A stretch of 64,000 bases of DNA, taken from assembly GCA_947000775.1 (NCBI GenBank), contig CAMQGK010000416.1, positions 1,060,001-1,124,000 of the forward strand, written 5' to 3'. Positions 20,294-31,490 of the stretch are shown here, piece after piece. A program made the position numbers and the translations under genes. Numbering within the stretch: position 1 is the first letter of the stretch; each line of letters starts with the position of its first letter. A model generated the notes under the pieces. That model searched no databases, had not been told where the DNA came from, and saw nothing but the letters and a program-made list of their open reading frames with translations. This stretch comes from Pterois miles (taxonomy: Eukaryota; Chordata; Actinopteri; Perciformes; Scorpaenidae).

Positions 20294-22282
20294 TTATAGC
20301 AATAGAGTAGTAATTTTATTAATATAGCACTCAATATAAAACTTGTGCTTTCCAGATTAAAAGATTTATAGAGTAAACATTTAAAAATATGAGTTTTGCC
20401 CTCTAAATGACATGAAAAAATAGGAACATGAGAGCAGACACAGTATCTCAAGCAGCACTGGGCCCATATATATGATAAAATGAAGGTGCAAGTTCAAGAT
20501 GGAAATAACTAAATAAAATAACATGATGCCATATGGGTTGGTTTTCCTCCTGTCCAGTATGGTGTTGATAAGGTTTTAGGGTTTTTTAAGTTTTTTTTTT
20601 TTTCATGAGAATACTGTCAATTTAACAGTACCTCCTCCATGAAATGCTTCTAACATCAGAATGTACAGTATCTTTTATCCCAATGGAAATAAGTGCACCA
20701 ACAATAGCTGTATAAATAGTAGGCCTAGTGGTGTTCTAGTGGGTGCTTACCTTTAACTCTACCACCAAGAAAGAAGTTTTATGTTTGTCAGTTATGCAGA
20801 AGGTAACTAAATCACTTGCGTAAAGATGCTAAATATGAAATTCAGAGGATTATTGAGGGATTGCCTGCACACGGCTAAATATTGTATATAGACCCTACTT
20901 CCCTGTTAGGGAGAGATCATGATTCTGTGAACAGGATTGGCAGGTCTGTGATAAGTGGAACTCTGGTCTCTTGCAAAAATCATCATCAGACCTTAATGAT
21001 GATTTTTAGATATCTTGCGAACAATGAGACAAACAAATGGGAATAACATTTTCCCCTCTTCAGCCTTGGAAAGTAGGAAAATCACATTATAAATGTATGT
21101 CACTACTGAATGCTTTGGAAAATGTTAGGTTACGGTGACCAGATGTCCTGATTTGTTCAGGATTGTCCCGGTCACAGTTTTCACTGCAAAAAAATATAAA
21201 TATAATGATAATAACTAGATATACTGTACATATCATGCTCTGTCCTACTCACTCACCAGATGAGTATACATACAGAGAGCCAGCACAATGCACCCTGCTG
21301 CAGTCTAGTGTAATTTTCATGCTGTCAAGCCACAATCAAGCACAGGCACGGCAGATGAGGTGGTTACATTTTGTGCAAGCAGCAGACCCCCCACTACCCC
21401 CCACCCCTCCGGTGTGCACACCAAATGTGTTGTTTTGACTGATTATTCAACACAGTTCCTTCTGCACATCAACAGGCATATAGGTGAAAAATTGTGAATG
21501 ATGTAAAACTTTTTTTTGCTCCTCTTATAACTCTCTCAGGACTGTCCGTTCCTGTATTTCACTGTCTCCATCCTGGCCAAAATGTTGTCTGAACTCTGAG
21601 GCTGTGGCGAGCAACATGATGTGAAAGCTGAAAAATAATCCCAAACAATAATATGTAACCTTTGAGGAAAACTCTCTACAGGACTCCCAAACTGTCAATG
21701 ACATCATGTCATGACAGAGATAGCCCTGTGATTAAAGGGGTTGAAAGTAGTAAATGTGATAAGTCATGACTGTCACAGCCTGTAATGCATCCATCTATAA
21801 TAATGCCTTCTTCCATTCCATGCTCAAATGCACCAAATTTAGCCATCCTGATGAAAAGGCCCATGATGTGTACCCACTAGCGGGTGCATGTGCACATGCA
21901 TAGACATGCGGTACACTTTGACAAAAACAAGACAAAAACACTGTCTATGACCAAACCAATCTTTATTTAGGTTTTTAATACAGCCTTACACTTTACTTTA
22001 GTTGTATGTTTTGTTGTTTGTTTAGATGTGTAATGTTTTAATTTTATAATCTGGTTCTGAAAATCTTTCATTCTGTTTTTTCATGGTTGAAATGACAAAT
22101 ATATTCAATATTGATCTGGTTTTCCACATACATCCTAGACTACACATACATAGTCATTTAAAGCTAACATATGCTGCTTTTGGTCACAAATGAGAATTAT
22201 GGGACGATGGCTCAAGCTACAATGCAGTGTAACAGTAGCACCAGAGGAGAATAATCATAAAGTCAGCAAATTGTTTTAGTAA
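20294..22282. other. Unannotated stretch
   Basis: Nearly 2 kb with no gene. At 21134-21176, GGTGACCAGATGTCCTGATTTGTTCAGGATTGTCCCGGT resembles the start of a hAT-type repeat found in many vertebrates. The rest is AT-rich and unremarkable. Confidence 0.5.
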
Positions 22283-23560
22283 TCTCAGTTAGTCCCACAG
22301 TGGAGAAATTTGCAGTGTACAGCAGCAAAGGACCTGAGTGAGTGAATACCTGAGTAGTATTGATATGGTATCAGTGTACAGTGTAGTGCATTGTCAGTTG
22401 GTGTGTATGTGGTCTATTGGGAGCAGTGCTGGTTGTGAAGTCTAACAGCTGCAGGAAGGAAGGACCTGCAATAGCTCTCCGGTGCTGCAATGGTGTCCTG
22501 CATGGGGTGGGAGTCATTCCTCATCATGGATGACAGCTTAGCCATCATCCTCCCCTCTCCCACTTCTTCCACTGGGTCCAGGGGGCATCCCAGGACAAAG
22601 CTCACCTTATCAAGTCTCTTCCTGTCCACAGCCAAGATGCTGCTGCCCCAGCAAACCACTCCATAAAAGATAGCTGATGCCACCATAGTGTCATAAAAGG
22701 TCATCAGGAGTGTCCCCTGCACTCCAAAAAACCTCAGTCTCCTGAGCAGGTAGAGTCTGCTCTGGCCTGCCCTCTGAAGTGCAGCTGAGTTGACAGTCCA
22801 GTTCAGTTTACTGTTCAGATGAACACCCAGGTACTTGTAAGATGTCCACAATCTCGGTGTGTTGGCGCCAGTCCACAAAGTCTTGAGAGTGATGAAACTG
22901 ACGAGTCAACAGAGACCGTCTGCAGCTGATAGGTAGGTGAACTGTGGGAGAAGTCTGCATTATAGCAGGTGAAGAGGAACGGAGCCAGGACTGTTCCCTG
23001 AGGTACTTTAGTATCCAGGATGTGAGGAGAAGGTCCACTCCTGTAATCTACAGCTTGTCCCTCAGAAGTGCAGGCTTCTCCAGGTGAGAGAGAGCTCGGT
23101 GTTGGAGGAAGATCATGGGGTCGTCCACCCTGATGCCAGGTTGGTAGGCAAACTGTAGTTGGTCCATGGATGGGCTCACCAGGGGGCAGAGAAGAGCAAG
23201 CACCAGCTACTCCAGGGTCTACATCAGGTGGGACATTAGTGCCACCGGCCTGTAGCTGCTGAGTCTTGGGTGCTGGTACCATGCAGGATGTCTTCTGCAG
23301 CTGTGGCACTCTCCTCAGCCTCAGCCTCAGGTTGAACATGTTCTCAACAATCCCACACAGCTGGTCTACTAAGGACTTAAGGAGCCTGGAGCTGATGCCG
23401 TCTGGACCCGCCGCCTGCCTTGCTTTCATCTTCCTGACCTGATTCCTCACCTGGATTGTTGTGAGTCGTTCACCCACTTTTGGTCCACCACAACCTGGAG
23501 TTGGGAGTCCTTGTGACCAGAGATGGTTTTCAGGCCTCTCGAGACTCCACTTAAAAGTAG
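22283..23560 (-). mobile_element. Rex1/Babar-like LINE, broken copy with 3' end
   Basis: A non-LTR retrotransposon on the minus strand. Its 3' untranslated end is at 22283-22410, ending AATTTCTCCACTGTGGGACTAA. Coding remains run from 22414 to about 23560. Protein words characteristic of Rex1 include KARQAAGPDGISSRLLK, YKYLGVHLNSKLNW, QSRLYLLRRLRFFGV, FYDTMVASAIFYGVVCWGSS and SSMMRNDSHPMQDT. Internal deletions and frame changes have destroyed it. It is 5' truncated near 23560, where family S repeat DNA begins. Confidence 0.88.
22414..23477 (-). pseudogene. Rex1-like reverse transcriptase remnant
   Basis: Two frames together cover the RT. The N-terminal frame (about 22815-23477) begins with RT motif 0/1 sequence (VRKMKARQAAGPDGIS..LLKSL) and then QLQKTSCMVPAPKTQ. 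It loses homology through the region that should hold the FSSAFNT motif and recovers at VPQGTVLAPFLFTCYNADFSH (motif B). The C-terminal frame (22414-22878) carries the thumb and C-terminal region YLGVHLNSKLNWTVNSAAL...SFLPAAVRLHNQ. The usual catalytic Asp-Asp block is degraded and the two parts are in different frames. RT activity is lost. The order and orientation agree with a single degraded insertion. Confidence 0.85.
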
Positions 23561-23699
23561 TAATACCACAGTATAGAAATACTCTGAATGATTGCTGGTG
23601 GCAGTTACTACTGTTGGATAGTTAGCTTGAGAGGGAGGCTGCTGCAGTACAGTCATGGCACTGCACCAGGGCACGGGGGTGCCAAAGCCACGCAATAAA

Positions 23700-24010
23700 T
23701 CTGCATAGCCCCAGTTTAAGGTGAAATGCGTAGGATCTGGTTGCATCTAGTGGTAAGGCTGCAGATTGCAACCACCTGAAATGTCTTCCATGCATGTGCC
23801 AAGCAAGTCGGGGAACTATGGTGGCTGACATAAAAACGTGAAATCTGAACTGCCCTATCTAGAGCCAGTGTTTGGTTTCTCTGTTCTGGGCAAATGTAGA
23901 AACATCATGGTATGTACATAAACAGCTACTCTTAAGAAATGAGAACACAACTCTTATTAGCCAGGGGTTTTTAAGGCCAGCAGTGGCCTGCTATGTACCT
24001 TGTATTCAAC
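23700..24010 (+). repeat. Family S interspersed repeat, copy 1
   Basis: Contains GTAGGATCTGGTTGCATCTAGTGGTAAGGCTGCAGATTGCAACCA, GAACTATGGTGGCTGACAT, AGAGCCAGTGTTTGGTTTCTCTGTTCTGGGCAAATGTAGAAACAT and GAACACAACTCTTATTA. This order is a repeat I recognise as common in teleosts; its class is unclear to me. Partial copies follow at 24200 and 27850. Confidence 0.65.
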
Positions 24011-24199
24011 CAATTGCGTATGTCTCCATTTACTTATCCCTTTCAAAGATTATGGTAATATAAGTAAGTGCAAATCTGTGGTAATGCAGTTCACCTAGCT
24101 CAGAGGCCATCCTTACCATAACACTACCATAGAAGTGACAGAAGTCTGACGGCGGCAGGTGATAACAGGGTTCTGCACTCTGTAGCTCACATTAACCAC

Positions 24200-24480
24200 A
24201 GTTTTGCAAGTGTGAGAACTATTGTGGCCTTCAGGTAATGTTAAAATGTGATAGGCTCTCTGGAGCCAGTGGTGGGTTTGTCCATTCTGGGCTACAGCAG
24301 AAACATGGTGGACTCTGTGAAGAGGACAAGCTCCCTATGTAGATATGAATGACTGCTTCTAAGCTCACAAAAACACAACTGTTCTTAGATTCAGGTGATT
24401 GTACACCAATGAAAACGTAGTTCTGAATATACCCAATTTCTGCAGATAGATCCCCCTAAATTCACTATTCATACACTTGT
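24200..24480 (+). repeat. Family S interspersed repeat, copy 2
   Basis: Has GGAGCCAGTGGTGGGTTTGTCCATTCTGGGCTACAGCAGAAACATGGTGGACTCTGTGAAGAGGACAAGCTCCCTATGTAGATA, TTCAGGTGATTGTACACCAATGAAAAC and CAGATAGATCCCCCTAAATT. Tandem with copy 1 in the same orientation, with unique DNA between. Confidence 0.65.
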
Positions 24481-24520
24481 CAAACTTGTCAAAGTACTAA
24501 TCCAGACACATGTCAAACTA

Positions 24521-24562
24521 CATTGATAGCTTATAGAATTTTGAATGTATAAGCTATCAATG
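24521..24562. repeat. Perfect 15-bp inverted repeat, 12-base loop
   Basis: CATTGATAGCTTATA at 24521-24535 is exactly complementary to 24548-24562. A small hairpin of unknown role. Confidence 0.9.
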
Positions 24563-25139
24563 TCAATTTGAATCTGAGTCTACAAATTCACTTGTAACTA
24601 AAGTTATCACATAAATGTAGTGGATTAAAAAGTTCAAAATTTGCTTCTGGATTGTAGAATAAAGTAGCACAAAAGGGAAACACTCAACTAAAGTACAAGT
24701 ACCTCAAAATGGTACAATAGTAAAATTTAAAAGTAAAAGTACTTAGCTACTTTCCACCAATGGTAGCAGCAAACCTCCTGAATGAAATGAAATAAAATGA
24801 GCGTGGGTGCATTTTAGTCACTATGAAGAGAAAAATTCATTAATTGAAATCAAATGATGTCCTTGCTGAGATTGTTTGCTATATCATTTCCTATTTACAC
24901 AGCAGCACTAGAAATGATGTGCTTGTGAGTACTGTTGAATTCAAAAGAATTGTTTTTGAACAGCTGCTCCAATGCATACAATCTGCTGAATATATGAAAA
25001 TATGTAACTGAGAGTAAACAACACTGTCTCAGCTTGCGTGATCCGAAGAGCAGACTGTGACATGAGCTTGCATTGTCAGTTTGTTAAGGATTCAGGCTGG
25101 GTAATGAATGGTTGAAGGCACCACCAAGAGACAGATAAT
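24563..25139. other. Unannotated stretch
   Basis: AT-rich, with AAAGTACAAGTACCTCAAAAT...AAAAGTAAAAGTACTTAGCTACTTTCCACCA at 24690-24762, which looks like a fragment of a fish repeat. No gene. Confidence 0.45.
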
Positions 25140-25400
25140 AGCAAGTAGCTTTGTGTTTACATGAGGACATTCAGAGAGTGCACGGGGCCAGGGGTCGAGG
25201 GAGCAAGGTGAGAGGAGAAAGATGCAGCTGGGTGAAATGGAGAGAGCAGGGCATGCCTTTGTTGTCCTTTTCTATTCTTCTTCTGTCCGCTTCCCAGTGG
25301 GCTGATTTGCTATTGATTAGCAGGCTGGACTCCAGCTCCAGAGCTCCATCTCCAAGGCTAAGGCTCAAGGTTGGGCCTCAACAAATGAGCAGAAGTAAGG
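25140..25400. promoter_or_regulatory. Candidate conserved non-coding element
   Basis: Unique, moderately GC-rich, with GGGCTGATTTGCTATTGATTAGCAGGCTGGA near 25300. No coding support despite a 140-codon open frame, whose composition is not protein-like and which runs into the adjacent CA repeat. Confidence 0.22.
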
Positions 25401-25412
25401 AAAATGTATGTG

Positions 25413-25414
<2 letters not shown>

Positions 25415-25464
<50 letters not shown>
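25415..25464. repeat. (CA)n microsatellite
   Basis: 25 uninterrupted CA units. Confidence 0.97.
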
Positions 25465-25466
<2 letters not shown>

Positions 25467-25742
25467 TTAGTACCAGACATACTATAGACAAAGTCAGTGA
25501 GCAGCCCTGGACCTGTGTCATCCTGTTAATAACTATATTAAAAAAAATAAGTGTTTATGCCCTGAATTTATAAATCAAACTTGCATCAAGTAAAGTTGTT
25601 TGATGGGCCATAAAGTATAACACACAGTAGATATAAAGTCACAGCTGCAGCAAAAACTCTAGAAAGAAAAAAAAAAACAAAGGAAAAAAAAAGATAAAAG
25701 TATAAAGGAATAAGTCTTTAGATAAACAAATTTGGTAATTGT

Positions 25743-26104
25743 CCATCCATCCATCGTCAACCGCTTATCCCGTTGGGGGTCGCGGGGGGGCTGGAGCCGA
25801 TCCCAGCTGGCATTGGACGAAGGCGGGGTTCACCCTGGACAGGTCGCCAGTCCATCGCAGGGCACATAGAGACAGACAACATAGAGACAGACAACCATTC
25901 ACACCTACGGGACATTTAGAGTCATCAATTAACCTAAACAGCATGTCTTTGGACGGTGGGAGGAAGCCGGAGTACCCGGAGAAAACCCACGCTTACACGG
26001 GGAGAACCTGCAAACTCCACACAGAAGAGTCCCAAGCCGGATTCGAACCTGCGACCCTCTTGCTGTGAGGCGAGAGTGCTAACCACTGCACCACCGTGCA
26101 GCCC
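25743..26104 (-). mobile_element. SINE-A, copy 2, with exact 14-bp target duplication
   Basis: Minus-strand copy. The GATGGATGG tail is at the left (25743-25755), then the CGCTTATCCCG complement of GGGATAAGCG, the body, and the tRNA-like head (GATTCGAACCTGCGACCC, B box) ending with the A box near 26085. The sequence AATTTGGTAATTGT flanks both sides (25729-25742 and 26105-26118), which fixes the boundaries. The short block ATAGAGACAGACAAC is doubled near 25866-25895. Full length, 362 bases. Confidence 0.96.
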
Positions 26105-26118
26105 AATTTGGTAATTGT

Positions 26119-27140
26119 GTGGTTTTTAAATTTTGAACTGGCAGTAATGTCCCAAAGACCTGTTAATACCAAATGTAAGGGCATTTTCATGTTATATACG
26201 ATTGAGTCGTACCATGACTGCTCCCCCTCTCCACTCCCCCACCACTCAGCTTTCACATCAGCAAAGTGTATTTGTTTATGTGGAGATCAGTGGTTCTAGT
26301 GGTGAAGCATCATAAAACACTTAATTCAGACTTGACAGAAACAAAATCAAACTCACTCATCGTTGTTAGTCTTTCCAACAATCACTAACTCTGGTTTGGC
26401 TGAAATAAACTCTTATTTCACTGATATTGATGTGAACATATACTCTACACTATGTTGTCTCTCTCTCTCTCTTTCTCTCTCTCCCCCCCCCCTCTCTGTC
26501 CACTGAGCAGCTGAGCAGCGTTGTTGTCTGGAGGCAAATTAGTTAACATAGTTAAGTTTACACAAATAAATTAATAAACATCCCCCATACCATCGCCTAC
26601 TATTGTTTATATTTTAAGGAGCCGCTCGCCTGCCTTCCTGCTTTATCACCCATGGCCATACAGTTCAGAGGATGAGATCAGCACATGATGCGCATGGAGA
26701 CAGATATACAATATGAAATGCTTTTTATATCTTTGTATAGAGATTTCGGCGGTGTGAAAACAGCCTGTCCTTTCACTGTCCGGGAGGCACACAGGTCCTG
26801 GAGAGATGGCAGATTGCAGCAAATCACCTTCTCCACAGCGTGAATGATGTTCAGCTCCCACTTGAGGAGTCTTGGGAGATAATGGAGCCCCGGAAGTAGA
26901 AGGATTCCCCAGTGTCATCTAGGAGGGTAACGGAGGTGGGTGGGGATTCTTCCTAAAATTCACAATCATCTCCATTGACTGTTTAGCTCTAAATTGTTCT
27001 GACCAGGCCACCTGTAGGCAGACTCAACCCTACCTGTGGAGCAACTCTTAACATGATAACTGTGCATAATTTAAATGTAATAAAAGCTTGAAAAGTAACA
27101 ATCAGCAAATAATGTAATAAAACCATAAACACATAATGTA
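26119..27140. other. Unannotated stretch with a CT tract
   Basis: (CT)n/C-run simple repeat at 26458-26497. The segment 26640-26960 (TTTCACTGTCCGGGAGGCACACAGGTCCTGGAGAGATGGCAG...) looks like a remnant of a LINE 3' region but is too short to name. No gene. Confidence 0.45.
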
Positions 27141-27358
27141 ATAAGATAAGATAAGATGAACCTTTATTAATCCCCGGAGGGAAATTCGGGTGTCATAGCA
27201 GCAGCAACAGCAGTACAGATGAATACAGTATAGTAGAAAGTAAAAGAGAAAGTGCAACGAAGGAAATTGGCAATAAAAATAAATAAGAAGAACAGTAATA
27301 AGTAAAGTGCAGCAGGTGGGTGGGTATTGTATATGCATAACATATATATATGTAATTA
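27141..27358 (-). mobile_element. LINE-type 3' end with (TCTTA)n tail, copy 2
   Basis: Reverse complement of the sequence at 14150-14406: AAGAT tail units, AACCTTTATTAATCCCCGGAGGGAAATTC, then the matching body to TATATGTAATTATA. Two truncated copies of one family in opposite orientation, 13 kb apart. Confidence 0.75.
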
Positions 27359-27363
27359 TAACA

Positions 27364-27460
27364 GTTTTGTTCATAATGTAATAAGTTATTACAAAACAGT
27401 AATAAAGTTATTACATCAAAAATGTAGCAAAAAAATGTAATAATGTAATACATTCAGAGA
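27364..27460. repeat. TAATGTAATAA-rich repeat, fragment 1
   Basis: GTTTTGTTCATAATGTAATAAGTTATTAC at 27364-27392 is the inverted counterpart of 28565-28593 (one mismatch in 29). Further TGTAATA words follow to 27450. It may be a detached piece of the LINE 3' region seen at 28490-28640, in opposite orientation. Confidence 0.7.
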
Positions 27461-27840
27461 CTTTTTTTTTTTTTTATAGAAAACTACTTTCCTTGCCTTA
27501 TTGAAGTACAGGAACCTTCTAGTTTTACATGACACAAGTAGTTAATTTAAAGCAACAGGACTTTGAATTGGATATTTTCATGAATCAGTTCCATACTGAT
27601 GAAGCTTCTTGGATGTGAGACTACAAGATATCTAGTGGCCTGGACGAATGAGACCCTCTACAGAAATGATGTTGAATTTAATATGTACTGATGAGTCTTA
27701 GCATGTGACAGCATAATTGTTCCAGTTCTTCACTACTTTGTTTTTTTGGAGTATCAGAACCATTGTTAAATTATTAAATACATAAAGTACATTTATGATT
27801 AACCCATTGTTTATATTGTAACATGTACAACAACATTTTA
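27461..27840. other. Unannotated stretch
   Basis: T run at 27462-27475, then AT-rich sequence with no recognised feature. Confidence 0.45.
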
Positions 27841-27844
27841 CAGC

Positions 27845-28080
27845 TAGAAACACAGCAAGAGTCCATTCTGGGCTACTGTAGAAACATGGCTGCCAGCTCC
27901 GTGAAGAGGACCCACTCCATATGTAGATAGGCTCATTGTAAGTAAACAAAAACACAGTGAGTTAGTTTCAGGTGATTACACACTAAAACTTGTATATACA
28001 TACTAATATACAGTATAACAGTTATAAATATAATGTTCCTTTTCTGCAAATAGATCCCCTTAAATGCTACACTGAAAAAA
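27845..28080 (+). repeat. Family S interspersed repeat, copy 3
   Basis: Contains GTCCATTCTGGGCTACTGTAGAAACATGGC, CTCCGTGAAGAGGACCCACTCCATATGTAGATA, TTCAGGTGATTACACACTAAAAC and TTTCTGCAAATAGATCCCCTTAAATGCTACAC, the same order as copies 1 and 2. Confidence 0.7.
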
Positions 28081-28480
28081 AACATTAAATCTGAGCAAGA
28101 ACAACACAAAATGTTGCAACCAGAAACCAGTATATTTTTTTTCCCCAGATTATGTCTTTTATTTTGAACTATCCAAATGTATGTGTATGTGTTGAACTGC
28201 AAACCATCCATCAGGTATCTTGTGCATGGAAAGGCCACTCGTGCATCCAGCTACATTGTACAGCCTCATAACTAATGCAGCAGTCTTGGTCTTTCTCAAA
28301 CTGCAAAGTATCAACTAAAGAATCTTGAATATAAATTTGTGGCAAAATGCTCTCTGTACAAGTTTGAAACTCTATTGAAAGTGCCAAGTGTCCATGCCGA
28401 CAGACATACTGTAACTCTATAATGTTTGATAGTATATTTAGAAGTAAGTTAGGGCTAACAACTGAGAGAGTGCCAGGGTC
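28081..28480. other. Unannotated stretch
   Basis: AT-rich unique sequence; no gene recognised. Confidence 0.45.
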
Positions 28481-28489
28481 AGTATGGGA

Positions 28490-29760
28490 CATTATTACAT
28501 TATGCATTGAATTTATTACATTATTCACCTTTTGTTGCTAAATTCTTAATAATGTTCTCATAATGTAATAACTTATTACATAATGAACAAAACTATTATT
28601 ACGTTATACACTGAAAGTTTTATTACATTACGTGCAGTTAATGAGTCCAATCAGGGTGGTATTGTTCACACGTTTCAGGAGCTTAATGGACTGGAGGTGC
28701 AGCTGTTGGTGTACTGGTAGAAGAGCAGAGAGGGAAGGATAGCCGTGAGGGGAACCGGTGCTGATGGTGCATACTGCTTCCTGACAGTGACAGACTTCTG
28801 AATCCTGCTGTAGGTTCCTGAACAGTCTAGGTGCTGGAGGATGAAATGGAGGGCCATATTGACTACATCGTCTACAGACCTGTTGGCTCTGTAGGCAAAC
28901 TGCAGCGGGTCCAGGAGTGGGTCGGTGGGATGAGTGAGTCGTCCTGTGATACCTGGTTTTTCGTGGGTGGGGATGATGGTGGTGGTCTTGAAGCAGGCTG
29001 GTACATGGCATGTTTTCAGTGGGGTGTTAAAGATGTCTATGAACAGGCAGAGGGAGAAACAGTCTAGCCCAGCTGCTTTGAGGGGTCCTGTCTCTTGAAA
29101 GGTCTGCTGATGTCCCTTTCCAAAATAGAGAGGATTGTCATTGTGGTGGCGAGGAGGGGGGCACTGTTGCAGAGAGCCCCAGGCCCCTGCTGAGATAGGA
29201 GTAGAACTCATTCAGTTTGTTTGCCAGGCACAATGTCAGATGGAGTGGGGGGCTTTAGGTTTGCAGCTATCTGGGACCCTTCCAGACAGAAGTAGTCATT
29301 CACTGAGAGTTGCTGTTAGAGTTTCTCACTGCTTTGCTAAACCTGTATTTAGCCTCTTTACACCCGTCCCCGTCCCCACTCCAAAAACCTCTTCCTTTCA
29401 CAACCGTGGCTGTCTGAGTTTAGCTGTGGACCAGAGTTTGTCATTGTTGTAGTTTTGTTGTATATTGTCTTCACAGAAGCTGATGTCGGATGTCACAGCC
29501 TCTGTGTACTCATCTAGACTGTTAGTGTTGGTAGTAGTCCTGAAAACCTCCCAGTCTGTGCAGTCCAAGCACACCTGAAGATCCTCCATAGCTTCTCTGC
29601 TTTGATGTACTAACAACACATTTACAGAGCTTTATTTTCAGGTTGACCATGATGTGATCAGTGTGTCTTAGTGCAGCACAGGGCACAACACGATAGACAC
29701 CTCTGACTGTACTGTAATAATGATCCAAAATATACTCTTCTCTGGTCGAGCATTTTATAA
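28490..29760 (-). mobile_element. Rex1-like LINE, degraded copy 2
   Basis: Minus strand. Starting from its 5' side: endonuclease-end words DHYYSTVRGVYRVVPCAALRHTDHI near 29640-29728; the linker DCTDWEVFRTTTNTNSLDEYTE near 29500-29590 and YNNDKLWSTAKLRQPRL near 29400; then RT words HVPACFKTTTIIPTHEK and DPLLDPLQFAYRANRSVDDVVNMALH near 28840-28990. The middle of the RT is deleted. The 3' side ends with SIKLLKRVNNTTLIGLINCT and a TAATGTAATAA-rich untranslated tail (28490-28640). Several frameshifts. Confidence 0.82.
28675..29728 (-). pseudogene. Rex1-like endonuclease/RT remnant
   Basis: Pieces of a CR1-clade LINE polyprotein in at least three frames: endonuclease C-terminus, linker and RT fingers, followed directly by a short C-terminal remnant. 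The RT palm with motif A (FSSAFNT in Rex1), motif B and the Asp-Asp motif C is not present, so no catalytic activity is possible. The frame order agrees with one insertion that suffered deletion and frameshifts. The segment PLQFAYRANRSVDD..NMALHFILQHLD is the best preserved part and is typical of Rex1. Confidence 0.8.
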
Positions 29761-29899
29761 ACTAGTCTGTATTTGGAGAGTTCATGGCTGAGGTTACCTT
29801 TGTTAAAGTCACAGTTACTGAAGTGTCTGGGCTTGTCTGCTCCACACAGAATATTTGTGTATCTTAAAAAGTTATTTTTATAAACTGGTCACTATATCC

Positions 29900-30260
29900 T
29901 AACGGCAGTACATGAAGCAGGTAACCATCTGCAAGATATAACAGACTGGAGGAAAACAACCAGTTAGAGGTGATCATGAGTCAGCTGTCCAGCTGCCATC
30001 TATGAGAGCCGGCTGTCAATCATTCACAAACTCAGACCAAACGGTCAAACTAGGCAGGGCTGATCAAATATGAATCAATATTCTGTTACTAAGGTAATGG
30101 CTATTTCAAATGTTTTCAGAAACATCTTGTAGTTGCTGTTTAGATGTAAAATGAGAAGGTTTGTGAACTGGCAGCCATGTTGAGATCTCTCGGACCACAG
30201 CCAACAGGAACGCTCTCTCTCGTCCTGTACTAGATTTTTTAAAGCCTGAAAACAGAGCCA
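29900..30260. repeat. Unclassified teleost interspersed repeat
   Basis: CTCAGACCAAACGGTCAAACTAGGCAG..CTGATCAAATATGAATCAATATTCTGTTACT, AGAAACATCTTGTAGT and GGCAGCCATGTTGAGATCTCTC are words I recognise from a repeat common in fish genomes. Boundaries and class are uncertain. No coding. Confidence 0.45.
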
Positions 30261-31239
30261 TGAGGAGGTGCAGAAGTCTAGGTTTTTTTTTTCAGAACTT
30301 GAATATGCAATTTTGCAATTATTGCAAAATTGTTGCGTACTTTAGCTTTAAGTGTGTACGGCATGCCCCTGACACACTGGGTAGGATGCACTTGACTGAG
30401 ATCTACGCCATGAGGCATGGGTTCATGAAAACACAGCCTGTAGTGTCTAAATCCTGTTGAAAGTAAAAACCAGGATGAGTGCTATACTATACTATACTAT
30501 ACTCCAGACAGTGGCTGCTACTAGAGTCAGTGCATGACTTCAAACATGTATCGATCTCATTCAAATCAAAGTTCCTGCACTGCTGTGACTGTAACTACCC
30601 TGTGAAGCAGTGAAAACTCCAGGTATTCAAGCAGTTTGCATTCAGTCATTCAGAAACACTCAATACAGGTTAGCAGCTGTTCTCATACAGCCACGTCTCC
30701 TGTTTTGTTATTGTCTTCTTAGTGTTGGTATACTGTATATGTACATTTCTCATCTGCACCAGCTCTTCACACATTCATACACACTCACATCAGGCTGTAG
30801 GTTGGTGTGCTGTAGAGTAATCTCTTACACAGAGGCAGAGGGAGGCAGTGGAGGGTGGAAATGAGGTTTTCAGCCCTCCTCCCACCTCTGTTCCCCCTCA
30901 GCCGTTTGTGCCCATTGCCCCCTTGTTTATTCAGAAATCTAAACCTACACTCACAGACCAAATTAGATAGCCAGCATCATGTGTTTAGGTGTTTAGACAA
31001 TCCCTTTTGTTGTTGCTTTTGAAGTAATATTTTAGTGGGTATCCTGGAATGCCTCCTAAAGGTTGAAACAGGCCATTGTAGTGGCCAGCATCAACAGCCA
31101 TCCTGCAGTGTTTGCAGAGATGAACACACAAGCAACAGAGGACACAATGGTCTCCATCCTCCCCCTCTCACCTCTATTCTCTCTGCCTCCATCCTTCCCC
31201 CTTCACTTCCCCTCTCCTCCCTGCCAACTCCATGTCTCA
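30261..31239. other. Unannotated stretch
   Basis: A (CTATA)n pentanucleotide run at 30482-30502. TTGCAATTATTGCAA at 30315-30329 is a small palindrome. CT-rich patch at 31150-31230. No gene. Confidence 0.5.
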
Positions 31240-31490
31240 TTCATGCATTAGAATAGTTCACAGGGGCGCTCCCTGCTTCACAGGTAATAATAAGGCCCGT
31301 TCCAAAGGCTGCCTTCCACATGGAGGTTCCTCTTGAAAAGCCAGCACAAAGTGAGAACATGTACCGGGTATGAATGGCCTCCTGGGTGTGCCGTATCATT
31401 CGCGGAAATCCAATCTCCCCGCTCATTCTTTAAGTGGACCAAAGGTGATATCGAAAAGGATTGTCAATATATCAGATTTTTCCCCTTATA
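31240..31490. promoter_or_regulatory. Candidate conserved non-coding element
   Basis: Unique sequence of even composition (GGTAATAATAAGGCCCGTTCC, GCCGTATCATTCGCGGAAATCC, CATTCTTTAAGTGGACCAAAGG). No repeats, no coding. Texture-based call. Confidence 0.25.

Noticed and set aside
25151..25573. 140-codon open frame
   Set aside because: Runs through a CA microsatellite (HTHTHT peptide) and has no domain.
30261..30460. Small gene around 30.3 kb
   Set aside because: Short frame without motif, next to a degraded interspersed repeat.
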